A stretch of DNA of 64,000 nucleotides from an uncultured Bacteroidota bacterium (GTDB lineage: Bacteria; Bacteroidota; Bacteroidia; Bacteroidales; P3). Below are positions 24,012-32,499 of this stretch, piece by piece. Position numbers and translations under genes: made by a program. Numbering within the stretch: the first letter of the stretch is position 1; each line of letters opens with the position of its first letter. Under the pieces are notes generated by a model, which worked only from the letters and a program-made list of their open reading frames with translations, was not told the origin of the DNA and made no database searches. The stretch is from NCBI GenBank assembly GCA_902774845.1, contig CACYJU010000004.1:1-64000 (forward strand), given 5' to 3'.

Positions 24012-25019
24012 TTAGAAGGACGGGCAGCGGATAGCGCGCACTTTCTGTTTGTGCTGAGGCACGGGCAGGAGGATGCCGAGGGTGACCTCGTGGGAGCCGT
24101 GGGTGTTGTTGGCCAGCTTGGAGACGGTCACGTCGTAGCTGTAACCGACCTTGTAGTGATCCCACTGGATACCGGCGAGGAAGATGAAAGCGTCGGCGTT
24201 TTCCACACCGTTACGGAACCACATACCGACGAGGAAGGGCTCCCAGTCGAGGTAGAGACCGTAGTTGAAGTAGTGGAAAGTGCCCTGATATTGATAGATG
24301 AAGTTAGGCGAAATGATGGGGGTGCCGAGACCGAGGGTGGAGGTGCGGCGTTTCTCTTTGGCGAGGTTGATCATACCACCACCGTGGACGGTGACCTTGA
24401 TGGGGATGCGGTCGACGCTATAGAAACCCTGGTCGGGGCGGCTGAGGTGGGCGCCAGAAGCACCAGCGTACCAGTTCTCGCCGTAGACCATCAAGCCGGC
24501 GCTGAAGTCAGCGTTCCACTTGCTGTTGTTCTCAGGCTCCTGAGCGGAGGTCTGGTTGACGAAACCCTGGCTGGGGTCGATCTGATCGGGGAAATGGAGA
24601 TAGTTGAGATCCCATTTCAGGTGGACGTTGAAGACGGCAGCCTCGAGAGCGAGGTTCATGAAGACGTCGCGAGTAAGGTTGAAACGGAAAGCATACATGA
24701 AACCAACATAGGTGGTGTTGAGAGCGCCGTGGTCACCCTGACGGTCGTACATGGCGATGGCGCCGATGCTACCGTGCAGTTTGTCGATGTACTGGTCGTA
24801 CGAGATCGAGGCCGTCTGGTAGGCGCTGGTGAGCGCGGGCCACTGACAGCGGTAGGTGAGGGAGAGACTCGGAGCTATTTTCGAGCCGGCCATTGCGGGG
24901 TTAAGGTACAGGGGGTTGGCGTAGAACTGGGAGAATCCGATGTCCTGGGCGTTAACACTCTGTAGTGAAACGAAGGCAATTGCTGCTAAAAGTGCTACTC
25001 TACGTATGCTTTTCATCAT
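24012..25019 (-). CDS. porP: PorP/SprF-family T9SS outer membrane protein
   Basis: The start at ATG 25019 (MMKSIRRVALLAAIAFVSLQ, signal cleaved near VNAQ) is preferred to a TTG 21 bp upstream. The mature protein opens with DIGFSQFYANPLYLNPAMAG, diagnostic of the family, and continues with amphipathic barrel strands ending in AGIQWDHYKVGYSYDVTVSKL and SHEVTLGI. PorP is part of the outer-membrane T9SS assembly, SprF its gliding-specific paralogue; these cannot be separated by eye. gldJ follows 69 bp downstream, so co-transcription is likely. Confidence 0.92.
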   Translation of the reverse strand: MMKSIRRVALLAAIAFVSLQSVNAQDIGFSQFYANPLYLNPAMAGSKIAPSLSLTYRCQWPALTSAYQTASISYDQYIDKLHGSIGAIAMYDRQGDHGALNTTYVGFMYAFRFNLTRDVFMNLALEAAVFNVHLKWDLNYLHFPDQIDPSQGFVNQTSAQEPENNSKWNADFSAGLMVYGENWYAGASGAHLSRPDQGFYSVDRIPIKVTVHGGGMINLAKEKRRTSTLGLGTPIISPNFIYQYQGTFHYFNYGLYLDWEPFLVGMWFRNGVENADAFIFLAGIQWDHYKVGYSYDVTVSKLANNTHGSHEVTLGILLPVPQHKQKVRAIRCPSF

Positions 25020-25362
25020 ATCTTTGTGTGTTTGTTTCAATGATAAAATACTCTAAATTCGAAACGCAATAATACGAATTTTATTTAATATAACGGAGTT
25101 GTGCTACAATTTATTTTGCTATCGGGTAATATTCAGCTTTTTAGGTATCGAGTTTTTTTTTCAACAGGGCGTTTGTAAGTGAGAGTTTCCGGGTCCGTTC
25201 AATCTTTTTTCTGCGTTTTACATGTGTTTTAACGACACATTGCCTCATTTGTTTCGTGGAGAAATTTAATAAACGTTAAATAATCGCCCACTTTTCTAAA
25301 AGGATGTTAAAAACGGCTTTTTTTGAAACAAGGGCACAATTTTGTCGGGTCGATTTTTTTTT
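25020..25362. other. AT-rich spacer upstream of porP
   Basis: About 340 bp with many T runs and low GC. I see no gene, and no TAnnTTTG box facing porP. It presumably holds the porP promoter and the end of the DUF6266 transcript. Confidence 0.5.
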
Positions 25363-26163
25363 TCACTCGAGTTTGGGAGGTGGGGTTACGGTTTGGGGTG
25401 ATTTGTCGGTTTTTGAGGGTGAGATTTTATTAGTCGCCATACGGAGACGTGAGAGGAGGAAATCGCGACGGAGAGGGTTTTTCCAGCCGAGGGAGAGAGT
25501 TTGGAGATGCTTGGTGAGGTCGAGGAGTTTCGCTTCGTCGGAGTCGGGGTTGTTGAACTCGGCGGCGACGACGGAAGTGGAGACCTTGTGGGAGGTAGGA
25601 TTGTGCCAGAAACAATAGATATAAAGGTGGTCGGAGAGGAAATTGCCCTCGATATGGACAGAGACGCGGTGGTCGGCGCGAGAGGCGACATCGGGGAAGA
25701 ACTGAGAATAGCCCTGAGAATAGCTGTAGACGCAGACACAGAGGCGGTCGGAGGAGGCGCCGCCAGAGAGAGACCAACGGAGGGAGAGACGAGAGCCGTC
25801 GAGGTCGACACGAGAAGGCTGGAAAACCTGCAGAGAGCCCTGCGAGACCTTCAACCTATCGGGGTTGAGGATAGCGTCGTCATTGAGGGCGTCGTGGTAG
25901 ACGTGCTTGACGAAGGCAGAACGAGCGTCGAGCCCTTGGACGGCCTTCTTATAGCCGACCTGATAGGCGCCGTTGAAGATGGCAGCGATGGTGTTGGCCG
26001 CCGAGAAGCGAGTGCGGTGAGCCGTCTGCAGCTGAGAGCGAGGATTGCGGACGTGGGAAGGGCGAGTGCGGATGCGCTGCTGTCCGCCGACGACATAATA
26101 GACGAAAGGACCAAGTTGTCCGTGGAATTTAGAGGTTAAAGGGTTGAAATCGGTGGTGGCCAT
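25363..26163 (-). CDS. DUF6266 family protein
   Basis: A 266-residue protein with the DUF6266 opening LTSKFHGQLGPFVYYVVGGQQRIRTRP, then NPRSQLQTAHRTRF and FNGAYQVGYK. It lacks a signal peptide. The family is confined mostly to Bacteroidota and has no known function; multiple short beta strands are predicted in the C-terminal part. The 5' leader is exceptional: an array of 17 8-bp repeats ends 8 bp before the start codon. Confidence 0.85.
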   Translation of the reverse strand: MATTDFNPLTSKFHGQLGPFVYYVVGGQQRIRTRPSHVRNPRSQLQTAHRTRFSAANTIAAIFNGAYQVGYKKAVQGLDARSAFVKHVYHDALNDDAILNPDRLKVSQGSLQVFQPSRVDLDGSRLSLRWSLSGGASSDRLCVCVYSYSQGYSQFFPDVASRADHRVSVHIEGNFLSDHLYIYCFWHNPTSHKVSTSVVAAEFNNPDSDEAKLLDLTKHLQTLSLGWKNPLRRDFLLSRLRMATNKISPSKTDKSPQTVTPPPKLE

Positions 26164-26170
26164 TTTTTTA

Positions 26171-26306
26171 TTGCTTGAATGCTTGAATGCTTGATTGCTT
26201 GATTGCTTGATTGCTTGATTGCTTGATTGCTTGATTTTTTGAATGCTTGATTGCTTGATTGCTTGATTGCTTGAATGCTTGATTGCTTGATTGCTTGATT
26301 GCTTTA
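26171..26306. repeat. 8-bp tandem array, TTGCTTGA x17
   Basis: Seventeen contiguous units of exactly 8 bp: mostly TTGCTTGA with four ATGCTTGA, one TTTTTTGA and a final TTGCTTTA. It lies between the start codon of the DUF6266 gene and its probable -7 box at 26388-26395, so it would be transcribed in the leader. Because 8 is not a multiple of 3 and copies are near-identical, slippage is likely. Confidence 0.95.
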
Positions 26307-26387
26307 TAATGGAGTGAGGCTTGTTGGGGGCTTATTGGTGCGGGGGTGGTGGCTTATTGGGGGCTTGGGAGGTGGGGAAAGAGGCGG

Positions 26388-26395
26388 CAAAGATA
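26388..26395 (-). promoter_or_regulatory. Probable -7 box of the DUF6266 gene
   Basis: CAAAGATA on the plus strand is TATCTTTG on the minus strand. It lies 225 bp before the start codon, upstream of the 8-bp array. No -33 element is clear. Confidence 0.45.
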
Positions 26396-26618
26396 CTAAT
26401 TTATTTTGAAATTGGAGGCTTTCCAGAATAAAGATAACTTAGAAACAGCATAGAATATACATAGAGTTAAAGCCTATGGAGATGCTGAATACCAGCCAGA
26501 TGGTGCGGTAGCGGAGGCTTGCTGGTGCGGTACTCGAGCGGTTCTTGTCGCTTGCTGGAGGGAAGCCTCACCCCCCGGCCCCCTCTCCTTAAGGCGAGGG
26601 GGAGGTTGGGTAGATGTA

Positions 26619-26668
26619 CTAGGGATCTAGGGAGATCTAGGGGGATCTAGGGAATCTAGTAGAACTAG
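26619..26668. repeat. CTAG-rich phrase, six copies
   Basis: CTAG at 26619, 26627, 26637, 26647, 26656 and 26665, mostly in GATCTAGGGA context, with spacing of 8 to 10 bp. It is a relative of the array at 22225-22287. Confidence 0.8.
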
Positions 26669-26727
26669 GATTGGGGGTATCTAATATTGGGTTGGTGGAA
26701 TTATATATTGGGATAAGATACAAAAAA

Positions 26728-26756
26728 CAGGCGGCAGAGGTGTTTCCTCTGCCGCC
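26728..26756 (-). terminator. Terminator of the FISUMP-like lipoprotein gene
   Basis: Stem GGCGGCAGAGG (26730-26740) and CCTCTGCCGCC (26746-26756) with a 5-nt loop. On the minus strand the stem is followed by CTGTTTTTTG. Confidence 0.9.
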
Positions 26757-26790
26757 CGTGAACATTTGTTGCAATACTTGATATTATATT

Positions 26791-27771
26791 CTAATCCTTC
26801 ACTAAACGCACCGAGAAACCGAGGCTGCGAATGTCAACATCCGTGCTCACATTGCCACTATAGAAGCGCACGAAGTAAGCAGCGCCCCCACCGTTGCCAG
26901 ACGATGACCAACAATAGCCACTCGTCCCCACATTATTTACACTGGAGCCATGACGATAGCCAGCGACAGGTACGAATATTGCACAATTGGACTCAAGCCA
27001 CGACCACTGCTTGGTAGTGTAAGTGTTGTCTGAGAATGCAGCACTTATACTATTGATGCTGCTACCCAATACCGATATGCCTGTCGGCAAAGTGAAACTG
27101 TCTGGAAACACTATAAGACCGTTGACACTATCGATTGTCGCCTTTGCAAAACGAGCGTTTTCTGTACCGCTAACAGTTGATGCATTCCTTGTGAACAATA
27201 GATAATTCCACTCGCTGTTTGTCAACGTCCGCCACATTCCAGCTTGATTTCCGCCATTGCTGATACAGTTATACACGCCCCAGTCGGCATCAGCGCAACT
27301 GCCCGTAAGGTTGTTGGAGAAACTGCCACCGGGGTTATAGTCGCTGTAGGAGGTGCTGGTTGCCCAAGGTTGGTGAGCGTTGGCACTACTGTTCCAACCA
27401 CTTGTACCCCAGCCAAAGAGGTCAATCCAGCCAGTGTATGTTGACGAGATATTTGCATTGTCGGCACCGATATAATCGTACTGATGCTCTGCAAAACGCC
27501 ATATGCCTGTGGATGCCTGATACTGCAGGTTGCCACACGAAAAATGTACGGTATGTCCTGATGCAACCGAAAAAACAGAGTCAGAAGCTCCGTTCTCATC
27601 AAAGCCACTGGTGGTTGGCTCTGTCGGGTCGGTAGGATCAGTTGGGTTGGTTGGATTTGTTGGGTTTGTAGGATTGGTTGGGTTGTCCGTAGTGTCGTCG
27701 TTGCGGTCGCAGGATATCATTCCGAAGGTCAGCAGCGAGAAAGCCGCCATCATGATGAATAACTTTTTCAT
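26791..27771 (-). CDS. FISUMP-like lipoprotein with (N/D)PT repeat linker
   Basis: The start is ATG 27771 (MKKLFIMMAAFSLLTFGMIS, then the lipobox Cys in MISC). Directly after the lipid anchor comes a linker of seven to eight NPT/DPT/EPT tripeptides, encoded by near-identical 9-bp DNA repeats. The rest is a globular domain with WGTSGWNSSANAH, GMWRTLTNSEWNYLL and a C-terminal AGYRHGSSV...GYCWSSSGNG...SLGFSVRLVKD, the pattern of FISUMP/C-type-lectin-like major paralogous domains of Fibrobacter and Bacteroidota. A surface-exposed lipoprotein is inferred. Function is unknown. Confidence 0.82.
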   Translation of the reverse strand: MKKLFIMMAAFSLLTFGMISCDRNDDTTDNPTNPTNPTNPTNPTDPTDPTEPTTSGFDENGASDSVFSVASGHTVHFSCGNLQYQASTGIWRFAEHQYDYIGADNANISSTYTGWIDLFGWGTSGWNSSANAHQPWATSTSYSDYNPGGSFSNNLTGSCADADWGVYNCISNGGNQAGMWRTLTNSEWNYLLFTRNASTVSGTENARFAKATIDSVNGLIVFPDSFTLPTGISVLGSSINSISAAFSDNTYTTKQWSWLESNCAIFVPVAGYRHGSSVNNVGTSGYCWSSSGNGGGAAYFVRFYSGNVSTDVDIRSLGFSVRLVKD

Positions 27772-27868
27772 TGTACTGAGTATTTGTTTACTAATATTAC
27801 TTAACGTATGTTTACTACAAAAATTATCCGCGAGACTTTCTGGCGGTGTGGAGGTTCGGCAAAACCTT

Positions 27869-27923
27869 AACTGCAACAAGAAAGCTCACGGATGGCCGTG
27901 AGCGTTTTCCCTTCTTTGCAGTT
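27869..27923 (-). promoter_or_regulatory. Nested hairpin in the leader of the FISUMP-like gene
   Basis: On the minus strand an outer stem AACTGCAAAGAA pairs with TTCTTG-TTGCAGTT (one bulged base), and an inner perfect stem GCTCACGG/CCGTGAGC has loop CCAT. The structure lies about 100 bp before the start codon and downstream of the -7 box at 28049, so it would be in the mRNA leader. There is no T tract after it, so a structured leader or protein-binding site is more likely than a terminator. Confidence 0.6.
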
Positions 27924-28048
27924 AGTTAAGAAACTTGCCGATTTCCACACACTAAGAAAAGCAAAAACGCTTCTGATTTATGTAACTTCTACTGTATTAT
28001 CTCATTTGATGTTGTACGATTGGTGAATATATCTTTATTATTTGACTG

Positions 28049-28056
28049 CAAAGATA
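28049..28056 (-). promoter_or_regulatory. Probable -7 box of the FISUMP-like gene
   Basis: CAAAGATA on plus equals TATCTTTG on minus, giving a leader of roughly 270 nt that contains the nested hairpin. Confidence 0.5.
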
Positions 28057-28167
28057 CAAAAAATATTGGACTCTTCTTTGGAGATTCTATTAACCATGAA
28101 TGGATGTGTTATTGCACAATAAATATAAAGAGGGTACGTTATTATTTTACTTTAAATTTAAACGACC

Positions 28168-28446
28168 ATGAATACAGCGACTTTTAACAGCAACGCAATG
28201 AGTAACCTTTGGAACTACTTGCAAGGGTTGGCGCTCTCCACGACTGACCGTCGCTGGCACGCCGACCGTCTTTTAGAAAGCACCCGAGACGAAGAATGTG
28301 AAATACTCACAGAAGCCCGAGATGCTATCAAAGAGATGCGTTCAGAAAGCGAAAGCAACGGAAACTCCGAGATGACCCTTGACGAGATCAACGAGGAGAT
28401 CCGTCAATCACGCCTTGCCAGAAAACAAAAAACAGCTTTGGCATAA
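28168..28446 (+). CDS. Small hypothetical protein
   Basis: A 92-residue acidic, helical protein with no signal peptide. The N-terminal half (SNLWNYLQGLALSTTDRRWHADRLLES) resembles small Bacteroidota proteins often found as antitoxin-like or orphan genes, and the end MTLDEINEEIRQSR is a common element of that group. No toxin partner follows. It is followed by a strong terminator, so it forms its own transcription unit. Confidence 0.75.
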   Translation: MNTATFNSNAMSNLWNYLQGLALSTTDRRWHADRLLESTRDEECEILTEARDAIKEMRSESESNGNSEMTLDEINEEIRQSRLARKQKTALA

Positions 28447-28475
28447 AGCATATTGTACTGTATCTATGTATAGTA

Positions 28476-28499
28476 GCGTGTCTCCGACACGCTTTTTTT
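28476..28499 (+). terminator. Terminator of the small gene
   Basis: GCGTGTC (28476-28482), loop TCC, GACACGC (28486-28492), then T7. A sister hairpin lies 70 bp downstream. Confidence 0.9.
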
Positions 28500-28554
28500 G
28501 TTTTTTACGGTGCCCCTCATTTCGCTTATTGCTTAGTGTGGGGTTATTGGGATT

Positions 28555-28571
28555 ACGTGTCTTCGACACGT
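28555..28571. repeat. Sister hairpin ACGTGTC-TTC-GACACGT
   Basis: A perfect 7-bp stem with a 3-nt loop whose arms share GTGTC/GACAC with the terminator stem at 28476-28492. It has no T tract. Together they look like a small family of GTGTC hairpins. Confidence 0.7.
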
Positions 28572-28684
28572 CGATTTTGGTATGGGGCAATATTTTTTTA
28601 GTTTCCTTGTTATTTAGTAGGGAGATTTTATAAATTCGATATTATGATATTCAATCACCTTTCACAATATATTGTCCACTTGTA

Positions 28685-28711
28685 CTCAGTTACAATACAC
28701 CATATTGCGCC
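28685..28711. repeat. Dispersed repeat flanking porU, upstream copy
   Basis: CTCAGTTACAATACACCATATTGCGCC-type sequence (28685-28711) has a close counterpart at 32208-32235 just after porU: the shared blocks are GTTACAAT, CACCA and ATTGCGCC in the same order and orientation. Confidence 0.65.
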
Positions 28712-28720
28712 ATCGTCCAA

Positions 28721-31700
28721 ATGGCCAATCTACCGCAAAATGCAATCAAATCTCACAACACCGAATTTATAGAACCTCCCTATATTGTGAAATTGTATCG
28801 GTTCATACTGTCTGGGGTTTTCTGTTTTGGGAGCTTTTTGGCTCTGGGGCAGAGTTATCCTTCGCATTCGGTGCTTTCGGAGGGGTCTTGGTATAGGATG
28901 GCCTTCGACCGGAGCGGTGTGTGCAAAGTGAGTGTGGCCGACGTGCCGGGATTGAGCGGTGCGGAGTGCGACAAGGTGGGGGTGTACGGCAACGGAGGCG
29001 GCCTGATGGACATGCTGAACAGTGCCGAGCGGCCGAACGACCTGAATCAGATTGCGATAAGCATGCACGACCTGAACGGCAACGGACGGATGGACGGGAG
29101 CGACTACCTTCTCTTCTATGCCGAAGGAGCGGACATCTGGAAATATAACGCCACAGAAGGCACGATGGAGCACCAGCGCCACCCCTACGCGAAATACAAC
29201 TACTACTATATCACCCCCAACAGCAACGCCGCACCCAAGCGCATAGCCACAGGGACGGCGGGCGAGGCCAACGTGGGGACGATAAGCCGCTACACCTCGA
29301 CGGCGCTGATAGACAACGACGTGCTGAACACCCACTCGACCGGCCAGATATGGGTGGGCGAGAAATTCACCACCACGACACCGAGCCGCACGTTCACCCT
29401 GACGCTGCCAGGAGTGAGCTCGGGCACGCAGCTGAGGGTGAGGGCAGCGATGGCGAGCGTGTCGACGGGAGCGGCGCAGTTCACCCTCGCCTGCGGAAGC
29501 AGTACGCAGACGGCCACCTGCAATGAGAACCGACCGTATGTGACGATAAAGAGGACCCTTCCGGCATCGACGTCGAACGTCACCTTCACCGTGACCTACA
29601 CGCCGACGGAGAACCTCTCGACCGGATACCTCGACTATATAGAGCTGAACGGCACCACTCCCCTCGCCTACCGCGGGAGCCAGACGGAGGTGTACAACCT
29701 GGAGCACATAGGAGCCGGCAACGTGGCGACCTTCAGCGTGGCGTCGAGCACGAGCACGATGAGGGTGTGGGACGTGAGCAGGAACGACAGCGTGGTGGAG
29801 ATGGCGCTGAACAGGAACGGTTCGACAGCGACCTTCAAGAACCATACAGAGAGCGTGGGACACTACGTGATCTTCGACGGCGGATATATCTCACCCACAA
29901 GGACCACACAGGTGAGCAACCAAGACCTGCACGGCGAGAGCGGAGCCGACCTGGTGATAGTGACGAACCCCTCGTTTATCACACAGTCGCAAGAGATTGC
30001 GAACCAGCATCTAATATATGACGGGCTGAGCACGCTGATAGTGACCCCCGAGAAGGTGTGGAACGAGTTTTCGTCGGGCAAGCAAGACCCGATGGGCATA
30101 CGAGAGATGCTGAGGATGTTCTATAAGCGTGCGGAGAGTGGCGACGGGACGACGGCGCCGCGATACCTGCTGCTTTTCGGCTGCGGGAACTACGACAACA
30201 AAGACATCCTGGGCAACGGACTTCCGCAGGTGCTGACCTGCCAGTCGGAGGAGTCGTTCACCGACGAAGGGCCGTCGTACAGCACCGACGACCTGTTCGG
30301 CTACCTCGACGACGGCGAGCGAGGCTCGCAGAACGAGAGCCTGGAGGTGAGCATAGGACGACTGCCGGCACACAACACAGCCGAAGCCGACCACCTGGTG
30401 GACAAAATCAAACGATACCTGAAGAAGAGCGACCTTAGGAAAAGCGAAATACGCGGCGACTGGCGCAACTATATCACCCTGCTGGCCGACGACGCCGACC
30501 CCTCGTCGCCAGGCGACACCATCTTTGCCACCTCGTCGGAGCATATAGCCGAGAAGATAAACCAGCTCTATCCACAGTTCAATATCGATAAGATATACGC
30601 CGACTCCTACGTGCAACAGTCGAGCGCGATAGGGTCGTACTATCCCGACGTGAACAACGCCCTGCGTCAGAGGATGGACTACGGATGCCTGCTTTTCAAC
30701 TACATAGGACACGGGTCGGTGGAGTATATAGGCACGGAGCGCTATATCGAAGGGTCGGACATCGAGAACTACAAGAACCACGACCAGCTGGCGCTCTTCG
30801 TGACGAGCACCTGCCGCTACGGGCAGTTTGACAAGATCACCATAACCAGCGGCAGCGAGAAGCTGCTGAACGCCGACGGCGGCGCGATAGGCGTCATCAC
30901 CGCCACACGACCGATAGGACATATCGAGAAATTCGACATGGACATCTGCGTGAACGCCATCACCCCAGGACTGACCATAGGCGACGCCCTGAGGCTGGCG
31001 AAGAACACCACGAGCGTGTCGCACAGCTTCGTGCTGCTCGGCGACCCCGCACTGAAGCTCTCCATCCCCGAAAACGAGGTGACGGTGAAGGAGATAAACG
31101 GCGAGGAGGTGACCCCCGGCGAGTGCGACAGCGCCGAAGTGCTCTCGAAAGTCACGGTGAAAGGCGAGGTGAAGGACGGCGACGGAGTGAAGCTGACGAA
31201 CTTCAACGGCACACTCTTCACGACAGTCTACGACCGCCCCACGTCGACCCAGACGCAAGCCAACGACAACGACGGCACGGAGGTGCACTTCACCCAGCAG
31301 AACAGCATCATCTACAGAGGGCGCACCGAGGTGAGAGACGGCGAGTTTGAATACAGTTTCGTCATCCCGCGCGACGTGTCGTCGAGGTATGCCAAAGTGA
31401 AGCTGAGCCATTTCGCCAAGAGCGACGACGAGCGCTGCGCCAGCGGAAGCTACGGCAACCTGATGGTGGGCGGATTCAACCAAGAGGCCGACCTCACCGA
31501 ATGCCGTCCGCAGATAGAGCTCTACATCAACGACAGCACCTTCCACAACGGCGGCATCACCGACGAGAACCCCACCATCTACGCCCGACTCTCGGACAAG
31601 GTGGGCATCAACGCCGTAGGCAGCGGCATCGGACATAACATCACCGCCGTGCTGGACGGCAACGCCAACAGCGAGATCACCCTCAACGACTTCTACGAGA

Positions 31701-32155
31701 CCGACCTCGCCGACAGCCGCTGCGGACGGGTGGTCTACGGCTTAAGCAACCTCACGCCGGGAGTGCACACACTCACGCTCAAAGCCTGGAACATATACAA
31801 CTACTCGAACACCGCCACCATCACCTTCTGCGTGCACAGCGACGACAGCATCACCGTTGGACGCTGCTACGCCTACCCCAACCCCGCACGAACCAGCACC
31901 ATGCTGCACATCGAGCACAACCACATCGACGAGATAGAGGACATCACCATCGACATCCTGAGTTCGGTGGGACAGACAATCAGGACGCTGCAAGCCCAGG
32001 CGATAGAAGGCAGCTATGTGATAAACGCCCCCTGGGACCTGCGCAGCGCCGACGGCACGGAAGTGGCCAACGGCATGTATATCGCACGCATCGTGATACA
32101 CACCAAAGACGGACAGAAAGAACGGGTGCACGCAAAGATAGTGAAACTGTTTTGA
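28721..32155 (+). CDS. porU: T9SS sortase PorU (peptidase family C25)
   Basis: Removes the C-terminal sorting domain of T9SS cargo at the cell surface and joins it to A-LPS. The 1144-residue length suits the family. The gingipain-like C25 domain spans roughly 410-790, with catalytic His664 in NYIGHGS and Cys698 in VTSTCRYGQFD; LLFGCGNYDNKDI and SYSTDDLFGYL lie upstream of them. The C-terminus (CYAYPNPA... to IVKLF) is a T9SS-type sorting/FlgD-like domain, retained in PorU itself. The signal peptide is at residues 23-44 (VKLYRFILSG...LALGQ), so GTG at 28787 may be the true start. porV follows. Confidence 0.95.
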   Translation: MANLPQNAIKSHNTEFIEPPYIVKLYRFILSGVFCFGSFLALGQSYPSHSVLSEGSWYRMAFDRSGVCKVSVADVPGLSGAECDKVGVYGNGGGLMDMLNSAERPNDLNQIAISMHDLNGNGRMDGSDYLLFYAEGADIWKYNATEGTMEHQRHPYAKYNYYYITPNSNAAPKRIATGTAGEANVGTISRYTSTALIDNDVLNTHSTGQIWVGEKFTTTTPSRTFTLTLPGVSSGTQLRVRAAMASVSTGAAQFTLACGSSTQTATCNENRPYVTIKRTLPASTSNVTFTVTYTPTENLSTGYLDYIELNGTTPLAYRGSQTEVYNLEHIGAGNVATFSVASSTSTMRVWDVSRNDSVVEMALNRNGSTATFKNHTESVGHYVIFDGGYISPTRTTQVSNQDLHGESGADLVIVTNPSFITQSQEIANQHLIYDGLSTLIVTPEKVWNEFSSGKQDPMGIREMLRMFYKRAESGDGTTAPRYLLLFGCGNYDNKDILGNGLPQVLTCQSEESFTDEGPSYSTDDLFGYLDDGERGSQNESLEVSIGRLPAHNTAEADHLVDKIKRYLKKSDLRKSEIRGDWRNYITLLADDADPSSPGDTIFATSSEHIAEKINQLYPQFNIDKIYADSYVQQSSAIGSYYPDVNNALRQRMDYGCLLFNYIGHGSVEYIGTERYIEGSDIENYKNHDQLALFVTSTCRYGQFDKITITSGSEKLLNADGGAIGVITATRPIGHIEKFDMDICVNAITPGLTIGDALRLAKNTTSVSHSFVLLGDPALKLSIPENEVTVKEINGEEVTPGECDSAEVLSKVTVKGEVKDGDGVKLTNFNGTLFTTVYDRPTSTQTQANDNDGTEVHFTQQNSIIYRGRTEVRDGEFEYSFVIPRDVSSRYAKVKLSHFAKSDDERCASGSYGNLMVGGFNQEADLTECRPQIELYINDSTFHNGGITDENPTIYARLSDKVGINAVGSGIGHNITAVLDGNANSEITLNDFYETDLADSRCGRVVYGLSNLTPGVHTLTLKAWNIYNYSNTATITFCVHSDDSITVGRCYAYPNPARTSTMLHIEHNHIDEIEDITIDILSSVGQTIRTLQAQAIEGSYVINAPWDLRSADGTEVANGMYIARIVIHTKDGQKERVHAKIVKLF

Positions 32156-32207
32156 TTTTATTCAATGACAATATTACTGCCTCTTGCTGGTGCTTTTTCA
32201 ACCGTTC

Positions 32208-32235
32208 CTCGGTTACAATGCCACCACATTGCGCC
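32208..32235. repeat. Dispersed repeat flanking porU, downstream copy
   Basis: Counterpart of 28685-28711 with about 22 of 27 positions alike by eye, in direct orientation. Confidence 0.6.
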
Positions 32236-32319
32236 CACAAAACAGTCGAAAAATCCCTCATCAATAGACAATAATCTTATTATTCACTGTGTTAGTTTTT
32301 ATTCATAAGGAGTTCATGA

Positions 32320-32499
32320 ATGCTAAAGCATTTCATCAACAAAATCAAAACAGTTTCTGAGGGCAAAATAGGTGGGCACACAATAAATAAAAAGAATCAA
32401 AGTTATTATAGAACTGTATATTCACCAAAAAGCAACATTATCGGAACAGAACTACTTGTTTTAACTCAAGAAATTACAAATCACAAAGTTCCAACTTAA
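32320..32499 (+). CDS. Possible 59-codon small ORF before porV
   Basis: ATG at 32320 opens a frame of 59 codons (MLKHFINKIKTVSEGKIGGH... ending NHKVPT) whose TAA is immediately followed by the porV ATG. AAGGAG lies 7 bp before the start. The product is basic and unrecognised, with codon use AT-richer than its neighbours. It may be a leader peptide, a remnant, or chance. Confidence 0.25.
   Translation: MLKHFINKIKTVSEGKIGGHTINKKNQSYYRTVYSPKSNIIGTELLVLTQEITNHKVPT

Larger units (their letters stand above)
26307..26729. other. Spacer with G-rich, palindromic and CTAG-rich segments
   Basis: After the 8-bp array comes a G-rich stretch (26321-26380), the -7 box, then AT-rich DNA. The segment 26572-26605 holds CCCCCTC-TCCTTAAGGC-GAGGGGG, a stem with 7-bp arms. 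CTAG occurs six times at 26619-26668. I see no gene. Confidence 0.6.
27772..28167. other. Divergent intergenic region
   Basis: About 400 bp between the minus-strand lipoprotein gene and the plus-strand small gene. It holds the nested hairpin (27869-27923) and one minus-strand -7 box. No further gene is visible. Confidence 0.7.
32156..32499. other. AT-rich porU-porV spacer
   Basis: About 340 bp, noticeably AT-richer than both flanking genes. It contains the second copy of the porU-flanking repeat (32208-32235) and a possible 59-codon frame that ends exactly where porV begins. No terminator is seen, so read-through from porU is possible. Confidence 0.6.

Noticed and set aside
24051..24965. Open plus-strand frame antisense to porP
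   Set aside because: Val/Glu-rich translation without domains; the PorP frame has signal peptide and family motifs.
26171..26306. Possible CRISPR array
   Set aside because: Units are 8 bp, contiguous and without spacers, and no cas gene is present.
30011..31636. 541-codon minus-strand open frame inside porU
   Set aside because: PorU with both catalytic residues is on the plus strand; the antisense product is low-complexity Val/His/Arg with no signal or domain.
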